The notes under the pieces: generated by a model | The model's input: the letters and a program-made list of their open reading frames with translations, nothing else | Databases searched by the model: none | What the model was told of the DNA's origin: nothing | Program-made: the position numbers and the translations under genes | Shown: in pieces, positions 33,980-42,316 of the stretch | How positions within the stretch are numbered: position 1 is the first letter of the stretch | How the letters are laid out: every line of letters begins with the position of its first letter | Source of the DNA: Beduini massiliensis | GTDB taxonomy: Bacteria > Bacillota_I > Bacilli_A > Erysipelotrichales > Coprobacillaceae | DNA length: 64,000 nt | NCBI RefSeq assembly: GCF_000829905.1 | Contig: NZ_CDPP01000005.1 | Coordinates: 124,001 to 188,000 of the forward strand | Direction of reading: 5' to 3'

Positions 33980-34543
33980 ATGAAATTTAGAGATAAGCGG
34001 AAAAATGAAGTGAAAGAAGCCTATTCTATTGTAATCAGAGATGGCAAGGCATATATAACATTTGTAGAGAATGGCAAAGAGTATACATATTATGAAGATA
34101 ATATTGACATCATGCAGCCTATAAGTCCGAAAGATAACAATACACCTTTTAAAGTTTATAAGTTAAAAAAACGTTGTTATCGATGTCATAAAGAAACAAC
34201 CATTTATACGTACATCGTTTTTGATGATGGAACCTACGAAAATGTAGAGTACCCTTGGGATAAGCAAAGGTTACTGAAGAATCAAAACTTGTTTGCACAT
34301 CTTCAAGATCCAAGTATTGAATATTACGGTTTACTGGTGATTGGAGATGATGAACGATTAGATCAGATGCTCATGAATCAATACCCTGATCAAATTAAAG
34401 TAAAGTACAGTAAAACACAAGGAAGACGTTATCCGATGAATTTATGTGTTCATTGCGGGGCACAGCAGGGATGGTATTTTATTTACCATGAGATCAACGA
34501 ATGGATAAAGGATATGAAAGAAATTCCTTTTGATGAAATTTAA
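33980..34543 (+). CDS. Hypothetical protein with two CxxC pairs
   Basis: 187 residues. I do not recognise the family. CYRCHKET near residue 71 and CVHCGAQQGWYFI near residue 160 together could form one zinc site. Rich in Tyr and charged residues, with no membrane segment; a cytoplasmic protein. Good ribosome site (AAGGAG) before ATG 33980. It ends 12 bases before the RibD/DHFR-like gene and is probably co-transcribed. Confidence 0.55.
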   Translation: MKFRDKRKNEVKEAYSIVIRDGKAYITFVENGKEYTYYEDNIDIMQPISPKDNNTPFKVYKLKKRCYRCHKETTIYTYIVFDDGTYENVEYPWDKQRLLKNQNLFAHLQDPSIEYYGLLVIGDDERLDQMLMNQYPDQIKVKYSKTQGRRYPMNLCVHCGAQQGWYFIYHEINEWIKDMKEIPFDEI

Positions 34544-34555
34544 TAAGGAGAAAAT

Positions 34556-35098
34556 ATGAGAAAAACCGTTTTATATATTGCCGTCAGTTTAGATGGATTC
34601 ATTGCCGATCAAGAAGGCAACGTAGACTGGCTGGTCGGAGATCAATCATGCGATCTTGAGGAAACAAGCTATGATGAATTTATAAAGACCATCGATACAG
34701 TTATTTTAGGACACACAACCTATCATCAGATAGTGACAGAATTATCACCTGAGAGTTGGCCTTATGAGGGGAAACAAACTTATGTTTTTACCCATCGGGC
34801 TTATCCTTCTCACTCCAAGATTGAATTTGTAAATGAACAAGATATCTCAGTGTTCATTGATGAACTAAAACGTCAAGAGGGAAAAGATATTTGGATTTGC
34901 GGCGGAGCAAGCATTGTAAATCAATGTTTGAACAATGACAAGATCGATCGTTTGCATCTTACGCTTATTCCTTGCCTTTTAGGGAATGGTATCCGTCTGT
35001 TTGAAAAGCAGAAACAAATGAAACGCTTCAAATTAATTTCTAACAGCAGCTATAACGGAATGGCAGATGTTGTTTATGAGCGGATTAGAGAAGATTAG
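34556..35098 (+). CDS. RibD C-terminal/dihydrofolate reductase-like protein
   Basis: 180 residues. TVLYIAVSLDGFIADQEGNVDWL, VILGHTTYHQI and IWICGGASIVNQCL are the conserved strands of the DHFR/RibD_C family (YwjB/YyaP type). NADPH-binding residues (GGAS) are present. It is not the main DHFR; the natural substrate is unknown. AAGGAG precedes ATG 34556. Confidence 0.82.
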   Translation: MRKTVLYIAVSLDGFIADQEGNVDWLVGDQSCDLEETSYDEFIKTIDTVILGHTTYHQIVTELSPESWPYEGKQTYVFTHRAYPSHSKIEFVNEQDISVFIDELKRQEGKDIWICGGASIVNQCLNNDKIDRLHLTLIPCLLGNGIRLFEKQKQMKRFKLISNSSYNGMADVVYERIRED

Positions 35099-35230
35099 AG
35101 TAAAAAATAAATGTATTATACTCTATCTAATGGATCAACGTGAAATATCATTTATAGTGAATTGCTTTCACGTTTTTATTATGTTATAATAGTTATCGAC
35201 ATATGACGGAAACAAAAAAGGAGAAGATGA

Positions 35231-36022
35231 ATGGCAAGACCAACAAGATGCAGAAGGGTTTGCATGGAACCGGCTTATGACTGTTTCCAGCCGGACGGAG
35301 TACCGACGAGAGAAGAAGTAATGATGACTCTCGATGAATATGAGACGATACGATTGATTGATTTGGAAAAAAGGACCCATGAGCAATGTGCGAAACAAAT
35401 GGAAATTTCCCGTACAACAGTGACAGAGATTTATGAAACAGCTCGCCAAAAACTTGCCGACAGTGTTGTCAATGGGAAAAGACTGTATATTTCAGGTGGT
35501 CATTATCAGTTGTGCGATGGAACAGCTTCTTTTTGCTGTAACAAGAAATGCAGATATGCCAAAACATCCGTCAAAAAAATAAGGATTCAAAGAAAGGAAG
35601 AGAATCAGATGAGAATAGCAGTAACTTATGAAAATGGGAAGGTTTTTCAACATTTTGGGCATACAAAACAGTTTAAATTTTATGATGTTGAAGATAAAAA
35701 GGTTGTAAAATCACAGATTGTGGATACGAATGGGCAGGGACATGGTGCGTTATCTGAGTTTTTAACACAAGCAGGAGTGGACATGTTAATTTGCGGTGGT
35801 ATTGGTGGCGGAGCACAGACGGCACTTTCTAATACCGGTATTCCATTATATGGTGGAGTTACTGGGGAGGCAGACGAAGCAGTCAACGCTTATTTGACCG
35901 GAGAGTTGAATTATGATGTGAACGTTCATTGCTCTCATCATGAACATGAGCATCACTGTGGGGAACATCATTGCGGTGAAGATAAGCATGGCTGTGTAGG
36001 TAATGGAAAATCTTGTCAATAA
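35231..36022 (+). CDS. DUF134 helix-turn-helix fused to NifX/NifB-like metal-cluster domain
   Basis: 263 residues. Residues 1-95 are DUF134 (MARPTRCRRVCMEP, LDEYETIRLIDLE, then MEISRTTVTEIYETARQKLA), a predicted DNA-binding domain. Residues 127-235 are a dinitrogenase iron-molybdenum cofactor domain (MRIAVTYENGKVFQHFGHTK, then MLICGGIGGGAQTAL). The tail is rich in His and Cys (HHEHEHHCGEHHCGEDKH) and likely binds metal. There are no nif genes; a metal-responsive role is a fair guess. AAAAGGAG precedes ATG 35231. Confidence 0.8.
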   Translation: MARPTRCRRVCMEPAYDCFQPDGVPTREEVMMTLDEYETIRLIDLEKRTHEQCAKQMEISRTTVTEIYETARQKLADSVVNGKRLYISGGHYQLCDGTASFCCNKKCRYAKTSVKKIRIQRKEENQMRIAVTYENGKVFQHFGHTKQFKFYDVEDKKVVKSQIVDTNGQGHGALSEFLTQAGVDMLICGGIGGGAQTALSNTGIPLYGGVTGEADEAVNAYLTGELNYDVNVHCSHHEHEHHCGEHHCGEDKHGCVGNGKSCQ

Positions 36023-36326
36023 GCCCCGTTTTTTAAAACGTTATCTTTAAAAATGATGTTATTTTTTGATATGTGTTTACCTTCGGTAGTTCAAATTACT
36101 TATTCAAAGTTTTTGTTTACGAAATCATGATATTTTTTAGAGATGGATCAAAAGAATCGGAACCAAATGAAAAATAGAGGATGTTATCAATGAGGCGGTC
36201 AATGCAAATTGATCGTTTTTTGTTTGGCTAATTATAGAAACATAACAATCTAAAATAAAATAAACAAGAAATTCAGTGTTTTTACTGAAATTGTGACTGT
36301 AATTACCATTATTTGTGATAAAATAG
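36023..36326 (+). other. Intergenic region with a terminator but no gene
   Basis: AT-rich. The only clear structure is the terminator at 36196-36221, about 170 bases after the stop of the DUF134-NifX gene. The distance leaves room for a long 3' leader or a small RNA, but no promoter for one is evident. CGTTTT-TT-AAAACG at 36027-36042 is a weak closer hairpin. Confidence 0.4.
36196..36221 (+). terminator. Rho-independent terminator in the DUF134-DGC spacer
   Basis: CGGTCAAT (36196-36203), loop GCAA, ATTGATCG (36208-36215), T6. Confidence 0.7.
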
Positions 36327-36355
36327 TTGTCTGATATTCAAAAAGTTATTATGAT
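36327..36355 (+). promoter_or_regulatory. Promoter of the diguanylate cyclase gene
   Basis: TTGTCT (36327-36332), 17-base spacer, TATGAT (36350-36355), 25 bases before ATG 36380. Confidence 0.55.
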
Positions 36356-36379
36356 GTATGTAGAGGGGAGGAATCCATA

Positions 36380-37432
36380 ATGTTTGAAATGCCAAAATCA
36401 CTGGAATCACATGAGACCGATTATATTTATAAAGTTTATCGAAACATCATTGGTTTGGGAATCCTTCTACATGTTGCTTATGCTTTATTATTTGGAATGT
36501 TTCAATATCAGTTGGGATGTCTATATAATATTGGCAGTGTTATTTTTTACATCACAATGCTTTTTATAGCGATTAAAAAACAACGCTATACTTTAGTTGT
36601 GACATTGATTCATCTGGAATCCCATCTGTTTGTATGCTTACATACTCTCATGTATGGATGGGAGGGAAGCTTCTATATGTTGTTAGTGGCGATGGCAAGT
36701 TTAGTTTATTTTTGTCCTTATAAACGGACATATATCCCATATCTCATTTCTGTTTTTTATTTTATAATGTTTTTTATCTTACGTATTTATACCTTGAATT
36801 ATGATCCTTGGTTTGTTATTAATCCGATATTTACTCATGTTATTTTCTTTTGCAATTGCATCGGCTCTTTTAGTATTATTTTGTATGTCGCTTATGTGTC
36901 TAAAGTCAATGCGGCTGTAAGCCAGAAAGAACTGAGGATTCAAAATGACAACCTCCAGCAGTTAGCAGACTATGATCAGCTGACGGGACTGTATAACCGC
37001 CACTATTTGAAAGAGATTTTTAAAGAGGGGATTAAAGAAAATAAAGTTCTGGCGATTGGCGATATTGATGACTTTAAATTAATCAATGATCAATATGGGC
37101 ATATTTGCGGTGACCAGATCTTACGTGAACTCTCTGAACAAATGCGACAGTTTTTTGATTCTGATGTCTTTTTATGTCGATGGGGTGGAGAGGAATTTGT
37201 CTTTATATTTTCAAAGACAGATCTTAACAAAGTACAAAAGGAATTGATAGATTTTTGTCAGTGGATCGAGGAACGGGACTTTTACTTTGAAAACCATGTG
37301 ATTCATATCACTTTAACCTTTGGTATAAGTGAAAATAATGAGGAAATGAATTTGACGCAATGGATTGAAGAAGCGGATCAACTCCTTTATAAAGGGAAAA
37401 AGGCTGGAAAAAATAAGGTCTTGGTAGAATAG
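36380..37432 (+). CDS. Membrane-bound diguanylate cyclase (GGDEF)
   Basis: 350 residues. Six hydrophobic segments (about 20-175) form a membrane sensor part. Then comes a GGDEF domain: DQLTGLYNRHYL, AIGDIDDFKLINDQYGH and the active site RWGGEEF (GGEEF at 269-273). All catalytic elements are intact, so it should make c-di-GMP. I see no RxxD inhibitory site just upstream. GGGGAGG precedes ATG 36380. Single gene with its own terminator. Confidence 0.9.
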   Translation: MFEMPKSLESHETDYIYKVYRNIIGLGILLHVAYALLFGMFQYQLGCLYNIGSVIFYITMLFIAIKKQRYTLVVTLIHLESHLFVCLHTLMYGWEGSFYMLLVAMASLVYFCPYKRTYIPYLISVFYFIMFFILRIYTLNYDPWFVINPIFTHVIFFCNCIGSFSIILYVAYVSKVNAAVSQKELRIQNDNLQQLADYDQLTGLYNRHYLKEIFKEGIKENKVLAIGDIDDFKLINDQYGHICGDQILRELSEQMRQFFDSDVFLCRWGGEEFVFIFSKTDLNKVQKELIDFCQWIEERDFYFENHVIHITLTFGISENNEEMNLTQWIEEADQLLYKGKKAGKNKVLVE

Positions 37433-37441
37433 ACCTTTTTT
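37415..37441 (+). terminator. Terminator after the diguanylate cyclase gene
   Basis: AAGGTCT (37415-37421) pairs with AGACCTT (37431-37437), followed by T; it overlaps the stop codon. Confidence 0.65.
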
Positions 37442-37544
37442 CATTTTATGAAGTATAAGGGAAGCTGAGAAAGATTTTAAAGAGAAGCTTTATAATAATA
37501 AGGCAATTTAAAAAATGGGAGCTGTGTAAATGATTATATAATAA

Positions 37545-37575
37545 CCCCGCTAATTGAATGACTCAACCAGCGGGG
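37545..37575 (-). terminator. Hairpin at the end of the LysR gene
   Basis: CCCCGCT (37545-37551) with AGCGGGG (37569-37575), plus inner pairs. The minus-strand tail is TTATTATATA, a weak T tract. Confidence 0.5.
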
Positions 37576-37603
37576 GAAGTTAGATATAGTTCGCTCAGAT
37601 ATA

Positions 37604-38494
37604 TTATTTCGAGTATTTTGAAAATTCTTCACGAATTTGATCTAAGAAATATTCGGAGGCTTTAGAGAAAATCTGATATTTTTTCCAAACCAAATTCAAA
37701 TTCACTTCAAGTCTTGGCTCTAATGGACGAAAGCAAAGGGGGCTGTCACCACTGGTATTAATCAGTTTATCTAAACTTAAAGCATATTCGCCTTGTTCTT
37801 CCACTAGAAGAGATGCATTGTAAATAAGATTATAGGTGGTCGTAATGTTCAAATGTTTATGATTTCTGCCAAACCATCCTGCAATTTCATTTTCTACAGC
37901 TCTTTGCGTTGAGCAAATCAAGGGTTTATTCATCAAATCTTTAGGGGTGATGGTGGATAAGGCGGCTAATGGATCATCTTTCCTCATTAAAACGCCCCAT
38001 ACATCCGTAGTTGGCATTTTAATGAAATCATATTTAGAGACGTCTGCAGGCTCAATAAGAATACCAAAATCGATCAGTCCTTTATCTAAACGATCGGTTA
38101 CATCCTCGGCATTTCCACTGTAAAGATGAAATTTCAGATGTGGATGATCCTGTTTGATTTGATGTATTACTTTCGCAATCAATCGCATACTATCTGTTTC
38201 TCCGCTGCCAATGAAGATATCTCCGCTTAAAACGGCATCATCGGCTAGCATTTCTGCTTCTGTCTTTTCAACTAGACTGACAATTTCTTCTGCCCGTTTT
38301 CTAAGAAGCATCCCGTCTTTAGTCAATGTAATCTTACGATTTCCTCGAATAAACAGTGATTTTCCCAGTTCATCTTCCAAATCTTTCATTTGTCTTGAAA
38401 GTGTTGGTTGAGTGATATGCAAAAATTCGGCAGCTTTTGAAATGGTTTCTTCTCTGGCAATCGCTAAAAAGTATTCCAATACTCTTAATTCCAT
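37604..38494 (-). CDS. LysR family transcriptional regulator
   Basis: 296 residues. The N-terminal helix-turn-helix is RVLEYFLAIAREETISKAAE, then FLHITQPTLSRQMKDLEDEL, followed by a periplasmic-binding-like effector domain (IFIGSGETDSMRLIAKVI). This is the form with ExxR-type substrate loops of the YwqM/YofA group. AAGGAGG precedes ATG 38494. Target and ligand unknown; the nearby Old Yellow Enzyme gene is separated from it by the HxlR gene. Confidence 0.88.
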   Translation of the reverse strand: MELRVLEYFLAIAREETISKAAEFLHITQPTLSRQMKDLEDELGKSLFIRGNRKITLTKDGMLLRKRAEEIVSLVEKTEAEMLADDAVLSGDIFIGSGETDSMRLIAKVIHQIKQDHPHLKFHLYSGNAEDVTDRLDKGLIDFGILIEPADVSKYDFIKMPTTDVWGVLMRKDDPLAALSTITPKDLMNKPLICSTQRAVENEIAGWFGRNHKHLNITTTYNLIYNASLLVEEQGEYALSLDKLINTSGDSPLCFRPLEPRLEVNLNLVWKKYQIFSKASEYFLDQIREEFSKYSK

Positions 38495-38519
38495 AATCGT
38501 TGACCTCCTTTTTCATTTT

Positions 38520-38548
38520 AGTATAGCGTTATTTTATATGCTTATCAA
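38520..38548 (-). promoter_or_regulatory. Promoter of the LysR gene
   Basis: On the minus strand TTGATA (38548-38543), 17-base spacer, TATACT (38525-38520). Confidence 0.6.
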
Positions 38549-38628
38549 GTATACCAATATATTAAATATAGATAAATATGATTTCATTAATAAAAAGAAT
38601 CTCATACGATCATAAGATACTTTTCTTG

Positions 38629-38961
38629 CTACAATGCCCAATTGGCGGGTACATGCTCATTTCCCCACTTGCATAACGAACTTAAAATAGGCATCATGGT
38701 TTTTCCGGTTGCGGATAGAGAATACTCAACTTTAGGGGGAACCTGCGGATATTCTTTACGAATAATAATCCCGTCTTGCTCTAAGCCTTTTAGTTGATGA
38801 CTGAGCATTTTATGAGTGACTTTGCCCAATGCTTTTTTTAATTCCCCATAGCGCATGGTCTCATTTTTCCATAGCCAGAATAATATGTGCATTTTCCATT
38901 TGCCATCAATTAAAGAAATGGCATATGCAAATGGACGAACATCGATTTCTTGATTATTCAT
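38629..38961 (-). CDS. HxlR family transcriptional regulator
   Basis: 110 residues: PFAYAISLIDGKWKMHILFW, MRYGELKKALGKVTHKMLSH, then VPPKVEYSLSATGKTMMPIL. This is the complete HxlR winged-helix signature. Such regulators often respond to aldehydes, quinones or redox stress and control the divergent gene, here an Old Yellow Enzyme homologue. GGAGAG precedes ATG 38961. Confidence 0.9.
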   Translation of the reverse strand: MNNQEIDVRPFAYAISLIDGKWKMHILFWLWKNETMRYGELKKALGKVTHKMLSHQLKGLEQDGIIIRKEYPQVPPKVEYSLSATGKTMMPILSSLCKWGNEHVPANWAL

Positions 38962-38976
38962 CTTTACTCTCCTTTT

Positions 38977-39009
38977 AGATAGTATCTTTCATAAAAGTGC
39001 GTTCTATCT
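38977..39009. promoter_or_regulatory. Candidate HxlR operator between hxlR and the flavin reductase gene
   Basis: AGATAG (38977-38982) and CTATCT (39004-39009) form an inverted repeat in the divergent promoter region. TATACT at 39018-39023 is the probable -10 for the plus-strand gene. Confidence 0.4.
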
Positions 39010-39066
39010 TTTTGTATTATACTATGTTAGGATTTCATTAATCAATAAAAGAAGAGGAGAATGATT

Positions 39067-40050
39067 ATGAGTCGATTAAATACATCTATAAACATAAAAC
39101 ACTTAATCTTAAAAAATCGGTTAGTTATGCCGCCAATGGCAACTTCCAAAGCTGATCATGGGGAGATCAATCAGGCTCACATAGACTATTATAAAGAAAA
39201 ATCAATGGGCGGGTATTTGGGCTTGATTATTATTGAACATAGTTACATCAGTGAAGAGGGGAAAGCAAGTCCTCATCAGGTTTCGTTATCTAAAGAAGAA
39301 GATCTAAAAGGGCATCGAAAATTAGTGAATGTAATCCATGAAAATGACACGCCTGTTTTTGCACAGATTAATCATGCCGGCAGCAGGGGAAGTGGTAAAA
39401 TCAAATGGAGTGCCAGTCCAGTTCACCATCCACGTGATCAAAAAGAAGATCCGCTGCCAAAAGAAATGAGCCATACAGATATTCAAAAAGTTATTCAAGA
39501 TTTTGTCAATGCTGCAGTACTAGCGAGAAAAGCGGGCTTTGATGGGGTGGAGATTCATTCTGCACATGGTTATTTGCTCAATCAGTTTTATTCACCGATA
39601 ACCAATAAAAGAGCAGATTGCTATGGTGGTAGTTTAGCTTCAAGAATTCGATTGCATTTAGAGATCATTGCCGCCGTAAGAAAGGCAGTTGGCGATGATT
39701 ATCCCATTGCACTGCGCTTAGGGGCATGTGATTATCTGGAGGGTGGAAGCGAGATAAATGATGCAATAGAAGCCAGCTTGGCTTTTGAAAAAGCAGGAGT
39801 AGATTTGTTGGATATCAGCGGTGGCTTGAATGGCTATATCCGCCCGGGTCAAAATGAAGAAGGTTATTTCAAAGATGTGACTTCTCTCATTAAAGAAAAG
39901 GTTTCGATTCCGGTACTTTTAACCGGGGGAGTGAGAACCCCTAGCGGAGCCGAACGCTTGCTGGAAGAAAAAGATGCGGATTTAATCGGAGTGGGAAGAG
40001 CGTTGTTTCAAGATTCGTTATGGGCAAAGCACTGCGTTGAATCATTATAA
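39067..40050 (+). CDS. NADH:flavin oxidoreductase, Old Yellow Enzyme family
   Basis: About 327 residues: LKNRLVMPPMATSKADHGEI, VFAQINHAGSRG, then FDGVEIHSAHGYLLNQFYSP and the C-terminal PVLLTGGVRTPSGAERLLEE. Residues for FMN and substrate binding are present. It lacks the second half (iron-sulfur and FAD/NAD parts) of 2,4-dienoyl-CoA reductase, so it is the YqjM-like short form. It reduces activated double bonds. ATG 39067 is preferred over 39061, since GAGGAG ends one base before the first and 7 before the second. Divergent from hxlR, its likely regulator. Confidence 0.87.
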   Translation: MSRLNTSINIKHLILKNRLVMPPMATSKADHGEINQAHIDYYKEKSMGGYLGLIIIEHSYISEEGKASPHQVSLSKEEDLKGHRKLVNVIHENDTPVFAQINHAGSRGSGKIKWSASPVHHPRDQKEDPLPKEMSHTDIQKVIQDFVNAAVLARKAGFDGVEIHSAHGYLLNQFYSPITNKRADCYGGSLASRIRLHLEIIAAVRKAVGDDYPIALRLGACDYLEGGSEINDAIEASLAFEKAGVDLLDISGGLNGYIRPGQNEEGYFKDVTSLIKEKVSIPVLLTGGVRTPSGAERLLEEKDADLIGVGRALFQDSLWAKHCVESL

Positions 40051-40059
40051 TAAAGCAAG

Positions 40060-40087
40060 GATCTGTTAATAAAACAGATCTTTTTTT
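40060..40087 (+). terminator. Terminator after the Old Yellow Enzyme gene
   Basis: GATCTGTT (40060-40067), loop AATAA, AACAGATC (40073-40080), T7. Confidence 0.85.
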
Positions 40088-40095
40088 ATTTGCTG

Positions 40096-40123
40096 TTGAC
40101 AAATAGGGTTTCTGTGATATACT
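40096..40123 (+). promoter_or_regulatory. Near-consensus promoter of the GntR-ABC operon
   Basis: TTGACA (40096-40101), 16-base spacer, TATACT (40118-40123). Confidence 0.75.
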
Positions 40124-40134
40124 TCAAGTAAGGT

Positions 40135-40158
40135 AGTTAGTTACTTGGGTAACAAACT
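40135..40158 (+). promoter_or_regulatory. Palindromic operator of the GntR (YtrA-type) regulator
   Basis: AGTTAGTTAC (40135-40144), spacer TTGG, GTAACAAACT (40149-40158): 9 of 10 bases symmetric, plus one more outer T-A pair. It lies just after the -10 box at the transcription start, well placed for repression of its own operon. Confidence 0.7.
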
Positions 40159-40175
40159 ATAAAAGGAGGGGCCAA

Positions 40176-40553
40176 ATGAAAATAGATACAGCTAGTGAAA
40201 TTCCTATTTTTATCCAGATTGCCGAACAATTGGAAGATTCTATTTTTACCGGCATTTTTCAAGAGGAAACTAAAATTCCTTCTACAAATGAAATATCTAT
40301 GATTTTTAATATCAATCCACATACGGTATTAAAGGGAATGAATGTGTTGGTAGATGAAGATATTCTTTATAAGAAAAGGGGGTTAGGCATGTTTGTTAAA
40401 GAGGGGGCAGTGGAGAATATAAGAGTGAAAAGGAAAAACAAATTCTATGATCAATATATTGCTACACTGATCAATGAAGCCAATAAGTTGAAGATGAGCA
40501 AAGAACAAATCATTCAGTTGATAGAAAGAGGGTATAGTAATGAGAGCCATTGA
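40176..40553 (+). CDS. GntR family regulator, YtrA type
   Basis: 125 residues. The winged helix is PIFIQIAEQLEDSIFTGIFQ, then PSTNEISMIFNINPHTVLKG, with a short C-terminal helix rather than an effector domain, as in YtrA. It is the first gene of an operon with an ABC ATPase and a membrane protein; YtrA-like repressors control such exporters in response to cell-wall antibiotics. AGGAGGGG precedes ATG 40176; the gene overlaps the next by 14 bases. Confidence 0.88.
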   Translation: MKIDTASEIPIFIQIAEQLEDSIFTGIFQEETKIPSTNEISMIFNINPHTVLKGMNVLVDEDILYKKRGLGMFVKEGAVENIRVKRKNKFYDQYIATLINEANKLKMSKEQIIQLIERGYSNESH

Positions 40554-41400
40554 AATAAATCAAGTATCAAAAAAATATAAGGATACGTTAGCATTAGATC
40601 ATGTTCAATTCAAATTTGAACATGGCAAGATCTATGGATTACTAGGTAGAAATGGAGCCGGTAAATCCACACTTCTAAATATTATATCAAATCGTATCTT
40701 TGCTTCAGAAGGAACTATTTTGATTGATGGACAAGATAGTAAGGACAATGAATTGGTTCATGAATTAATTTTCTGCATGAGCGAAGCTGATTTATATCCT
40801 AATCTTAAAGTAAGAGAATTAATGAATTGGACAGAACAATTTTATGATTGTTTTGACAAACAAAAAGCGATTGTTTTATGTAAACATTTTGGGCTTGATC
40901 AAAATAAAAAGATCAATGCGCTTTCTACCGGTTATAAATCTATCTTTAAGTTAATCGTTGCTTTGTCATTGCAGGTGCCTTATGTTATTTTTGATGAACC
41001 AGTGTTAGGATTAGATGCCAACCATCGTGAAATGTTTTATAAGCTACTATTGGAAGATTTTGAAAAAAGTCAGCGTACAATCATCATAGCGACACATCTG
41101 ATTGAAGAAGTAGCAGGAGTGATTGAGGATGTCGTTATTATTGATCAAGGTAAAATATTACTTCAGGATTCAGTAGAAAATCTGATGTCTAAAGGGTACA
41201 GTATTTCAGGTTTGCAAGGGGATGTGGATATGTACTGTCAGGATAAAAATGTGATTGGCTTTGATGAGTTGGGCAATATGAAGATTGCTTATGTATTAGG
41301 CGAACTTGATGAACGTCAATTAAATGAACGCTTGCACCCATCCTCTATCAATTTACAGAAATTATTTGTGAAACTAACAGAGAGTGGAGGGACTTTCTAA
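40540..41400 (+). CDS. ABC transporter ATPase (exporter type)
   Basis: 286 residues: Walker A GLLGRNGAGKSTLLN, signature LSTGYKSIFKLIVAL (degenerate: STGYK instead of SGGQ), Walker B YVIFDEPVLGLDA and H-loop IATHLIEEV. It pairs with the ABC-2 membrane protein that begins at its stop codon. Substrate unknown; bacitracin- or lantibiotic-type export is typical for YtrA operons. Confidence 0.88.
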   Translation: MRAIEINQVSKKYKDTLALDHVQFKFEHGKIYGLLGRNGAGKSTLLNIISNRIFASEGTILIDGQDSKDNELVHELIFCMSEADLYPNLKVRELMNWTEQFYDCFDKQKAIVLCKHFGLDQNKKINALSTGYKSIFKLIVALSLQVPYVIFDEPVLGLDANHREMFYKLLLEDFEKSQRTIIIATHLIEEVAGVIEDVVIIDQGKILLQDSVENLMSKGYSISGLQGDVDMYCQDKNVIGFDELGNMKIAYVLGELDERQLNERLHPSSINLQKLFVKLTESGGTF

Positions 41401-42125
41401 TGAAAATTAAAACGATGATTAAATTTGAATGTGTGACTACGTTAAAATCATTGGCTATCTTTTATGCTGTTTTATATGGAATCATCTTATTTGGCTATTT
41501 CATTGCTTGGATGATTCAAGGTCATTTAGGCGGCTCGGTTTTTAGTGGGACGGAGATGGCATGTATGATCTATTTAGGTATTCTAGGTTCATTAGGGTTT
41601 AACGAAGATTTCAAGTTTTTTATGCAAAATGGATTTACAAGAAAATCGATTTTGATTGGAACATTGGGAATGTTTACCTTGATTTCATTGTTAATGGCAA
41701 TCGTTGATACATGTATGGCTGCCCTGCTTGTACGATTTACTGGATTTGCTCCGCTTTTTAATCAAATTTATGGGGTAGGACATTCTATTATGATTCAGTT
41801 TATTTGGCTGTTTTGTTTCTATTTCCTAGTTTCTTCATTAATGTATCTGTTGAATCTGATCTCGAATAAAATTGGCAAAAAGATATTCTATTTTATCTTA
41901 ATTGTCTTAGGACTTATTTTATTTGTCATGGTGCCATTACTTTTTAACTTAGTTTTGCCAAGAGAGCTTGTTATGAATATTATTGATGGGGTGTTAAGAA
42001 TAATCGGCTATCGCAATGATGGTACTATTCAATTCTTATTTCCGATACTGACAGTATTCGCTGTCAATGTCATCATTGCACTTAGCAGCTATTGCGTTAT
42101 CAAAAAAACCGAACTTAAAGTATAA
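41400..42125 (+). CDS. ABC-2 type membrane subunit
   Basis: 241 residues with six hydrophobic segments; no enzymatic motif. The start overlaps the ATPase stop (TAATG), so it forms the transmembrane part of that exporter. I cannot assign the substrate. Confidence 0.75.
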   Translation: MKIKTMIKFECVTTLKSLAIFYAVLYGIILFGYFIAWMIQGHLGGSVFSGTEMACMIYLGILGSLGFNEDFKFFMQNGFTRKSILIGTLGMFTLISLLMAIVDTCMAALLVRFTGFAPLFNQIYGVGHSIMIQFIWLFCFYFLVSSLMYLLNLISNKIGKKIFYFILIVLGLILFVMVPLLFNLVLPRELVMNIIDGVLRIIGYRNDGTIQFLFPILTVFAVNVIIALSSYCVIKKTELKV

Positions 42126-42175
42126 TCTCTTTTATAACGAGAGTTTTAATGGGAATATTTGAAAATTTGATTTGG

Positions 42176-42205
42176 AAAACTGTTATCAAAAGGTAACAGT
42201 TTTTT
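42176..42205 (+). terminator. Terminator of the GntR-ABC operon
   Basis: AAAACTGTTA (42176-42185) and TAACAGTTTT (42194-42203) form a perfect 10-bp stem with an 8-base loop, then T. Confidence 0.8.
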
Positions 42206-42250
42206 ATTTGGGATAAGGCAAGTATAGGCAATGGGAATACTTACGAATTT

Positions 42251-42293
42251 AACAAACCACACGTTTGTTTTATCGATAGGTTTCGTGTATAAT
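42251..42293 (+). promoter_or_regulatory. Promoter with overlapping palindrome for the pilus-like operon
   Basis: TTGTTT (42265-42270), 17-base spacer, TATAAT (42288-42293). AACAAAC (42251-42257), CACAC, GTTTGTT (42263-42269) is a perfect inverted repeat that covers the -35 box, so a repressor binding there would block transcription. Confidence 0.6.
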
Positions 42294-42316
42294 AATAAAG
42301 AAAGAAGGGGATAGTG

